Assembly (NCBI GenBank): GCA_009786625.1
Contig: WQRT01000014.1
Coordinates: 819-8,268 of the forward strand
Direction of reading: 5' to 3'
From: Treponema sp.
Lineage (GTDB): Bacteria > Spirochaetota > Spirochaetia > Treponematales > Breznakiellaceae
Length of the DNA: 7,450 bases
The stretch's first letter is position 1; each line of letters begins with the position of its first letter. A program made the translations under genes and the position numbers. A model generated the notes under the pieces. It saw only the letters and a list, made by a program, of their open reading frames with translations. It was not told the origin of the DNA and did no database searches. Shown one piece after another: positions 6,331 through 7,450 of this stretch.

Positions 6331-7128
6331 TTATTTTAAGCAGACGGCGATAAGTTTATTCGCGTATTGATTGTATGCTCTTTCGTCCCAGTCGCCGTAG
6401 ATATCGACTTTGGAAAAACCAGCTTCAAACAGTAACGATCTTAACTCCGATGCCGAATAGAGGCGCTGGTTGAAAATTTTTTCAACTCTTTGTCCGTCTT
6501 TAATTGAGATCCAGCGGTTTTTAAGAAATGTCCACGAGTCAAGAGGCTCGTACTCTGTCAGTATGGTATAGCCGGCGCGTTCAAACCATTCGGCTTCGAC
6601 AAAATCACGGACATAAATTTCCTTGCCGAGAGTTTCGATGATGAATGAACCGCCGTCTTTTAATGAATCATGCGCGTTGCGAAGAACCTTTAGATCATCA
6701 TTTTGATCGGAAAAATATCCAAAGGAAATGTAGAGGTTAAAGACAGCGTCAAAATACCCGGGGCGGACAAAATCCCTCGCGTCGCAGCGGATATATTCAA
6801 TATTAAGTTTTTCGTATTTCGCGTCTTCTACCGCGGTGTCAAGAAATGATTTTGTAATATCAACGCCCGTTACGGCAAAACCCATGCGGGAAAGCTCGCC
6901 GCTAATTCTGCCGACCCCGCAGCAAAGATCCAGAACCTTCGGAGCGGATTCTAAAGGCTTATGCCAATTGCCGCTTAACGTCTCTCCGTAGAGATTAAAT
7001 TTAGACAGCCGCGTAACAGCGTCAGCCACATCGGAAACTTCTTTCCAATGCGCGGTATCGAACATAATGGGAGCGAAACGCTCCCAGAATTCGGCATCCT
7101 CATACCAGGATGCGGCATCCTTCGGCAC
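6331..7128 (-). CDS. Class I SAM-dependent methyltransferase
   Basis: This 265-residue cytoplasmic enzyme has a Rossmann-type SAM domain. Motif I is VLDLCCGVGRISGEL (65-79). The acidic residue binding the SAM ribose is D90 in VTGVDI. RCDARDF (114-120) fits motif III, and FDAVFNLYISFGYF (126-139) fits motif IV. GGSFIIET (159-166) follows as the post-IV strand. The N-terminal WYEDAEFWERFAP (8-20) precedes the fold and may form part of the substrate lid. The methyl acceptor cannot be told from sequence, and small molecule or protein are both possible. The start is GTG (7126-7128), with no good ribosome site. An in-frame TAA at 7144-7146 rules out starts beyond it, and I see no other start codon between. 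It begins 25 bp after the stop of the small upstream gene and is probably co-transcribed with it. No clear terminator follows before glpK. Confidence 0.87.
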   Translation of the reverse strand: MPKDAASWYEDAEFWERFAPIMFDTAHWKEVSDVADAVTRLSKFNLYGETLSGNWHKPLESAPKVLDLCCGVGRISGELSRMGFAVTGVDITKSFLDTAVEDAKYEKLNIEYIRCDARDFVRPGYFDAVFNLYISFGYFSDQNDDLKVLRNAHDSLKDGGSFIIETLGKEIYVRDFVEAEWFERAGYTILTEYEPLDSWTFLKNRWISIKDGQRVEKIFNQRLYSASELRSLLFEAGFSKVDIYGDWDERAYNQYANKLIAVCLK

Positions 7129-7153
7129 AGTTAACGAAGCGGTTTAAAGCTGT

Positions 7154-7369
7154 TTACGCGACAGAGCTTTCTGTCATCGGGTTAAGATAACCGGTCTGTA
7201 CGCAGATATTGAAAAGATGCCTTGTGATGGTCTCTTCAGTTGTTTTAACGCTTCCGCTGTTTTCGCGTGTAAAGCGAACCACATACTCGTTGTCGAGTTC
7301 TTTAAGTACATCGATGTACTCGACATTGCCCGGTGTACATTTGATACTATAACGTTTCATACTTTCCAT
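7154..7369 (-). CDS. Small protein of unknown function upstream of the methyltransferase
   Basis: The reading frame encodes 71 residues from ATG 7369, or 68 from a second ATG at 7360 (the sequence begins MESMKRYS). Neither start has a standard ribosome site. A GGAA lies just before the second ATG but very close to it. The protein has no membrane segment, signal or cysteine cluster. It looks like a small mixed alpha/beta domain, with KRYSIKC and EYVVRFTRE as likely strands around YIDVLKELD, then TEETITRHLFNICVQTGY as a helix. I recognise no family. Support for coding comes from balanced composition, position and probable co-transcription with the methyltransferase 25 bp downstream. A short cofactor-free binding or regulatory role is only a guess. 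Confidence 0.65.
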   Translation of the reverse strand: MESMKRYSIKCTPGNVEYIDVLKELDNEYVVRFTRENSGSVKTTEETITRHLFNICVQTGYLNPMTESSVA

Positions 7370-7450
7370 ATCGGAATTTCAAGACATACGCTTGAGAAAT
7401 TTTAATATATTATTTAAACTTTAAAAATGAAAATACGGTTAAAAATGTTC
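7370..7450 (-). promoter_or_regulatory. AT-rich upstream region with possible promoter for the small gene and methyltransferase
   Basis: On the minus strand, TTCATT (7431-7426) and TATATT (7409-7404), with a 16-bp spacer, form a weak sigma-70-like pair. It predicts a start near 7397 and a leader of about 28-37 bases. The -35 matches only half the consensus. Nothing coding is visible between here and the window edge. Confidence 0.3.

Noticed and set aside
7370..7400. CCGATAT near the start of the small gene as a flagellar sigma-28 promoter
   Set aside because: The nearest TAAA-like -35 is about 21 bases away, too far for sigma-28 spacing, and the -10 match is incomplete.

Overview
The window looks like a bacterial chromosome segment of moderate GC content with very AT-rich intergenic regions. 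It carries six complete genes and one gene cut by the left edge. All but one are read from the minus strand. The set fits an anaerobic or host-/gut-associated bacterium that salvages nutrients: an ECF-type uptake system, a PRPP synthase and a glycerol kinase. The unusually long PRPP synthase and the style of the small conserved-looking proteins made me think of Spirochaetes (Treponema-like). This is an impression from protein sequence, not a proven assignment.

Layout. Positions 1-2781 (minus strand) hold a compact energy-coupling factor (ECF) transporter operon. It is transcribed in the order transmembrane T component, fused double ATPase (A-A'), membrane S component, and the last runs off the window. 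Gaps are 5-9 bp, so the three are almost certainly one transcript and one transporter. The substrate cannot be named. A 94-100 bp AT-rich divergent region separates this operon from the only plus-strand gene (2882-3244). That gene encodes a small zinc-ribbon protein with a long Lys/Ala/Pro tail like histone H1, and it ends in a clear hairpin terminator.

Positions 3329-4600 (minus) encode a PRPP synthase with extra sequence at both ends and a changed ribose-5-phosphate loop. Positions 4734-6224 (minus) encode glycerol kinase. Its promoter has a perfect extended -10, a very short leader and an 18-bp interrupted palindrome over the -35 position. Positions 6331-7369 (minus) hold a probable two-gene unit: a 68-71 residue protein of unknown function followed by a class I SAM-dependent methyltransferase.

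The genes form separate small transcription units rather than one pathway. There is no phage, transposon, CRISPR array, tRNA or rRNA in the window, and no intergenic stretch longer than about 135 bp. I found no clear undescribed multi-gene system. The most unusual items are the zinc-ribbon/H1-tail protein, the divergent PRPP synthase and the asymmetric, half-degenerate ECF ATPase.
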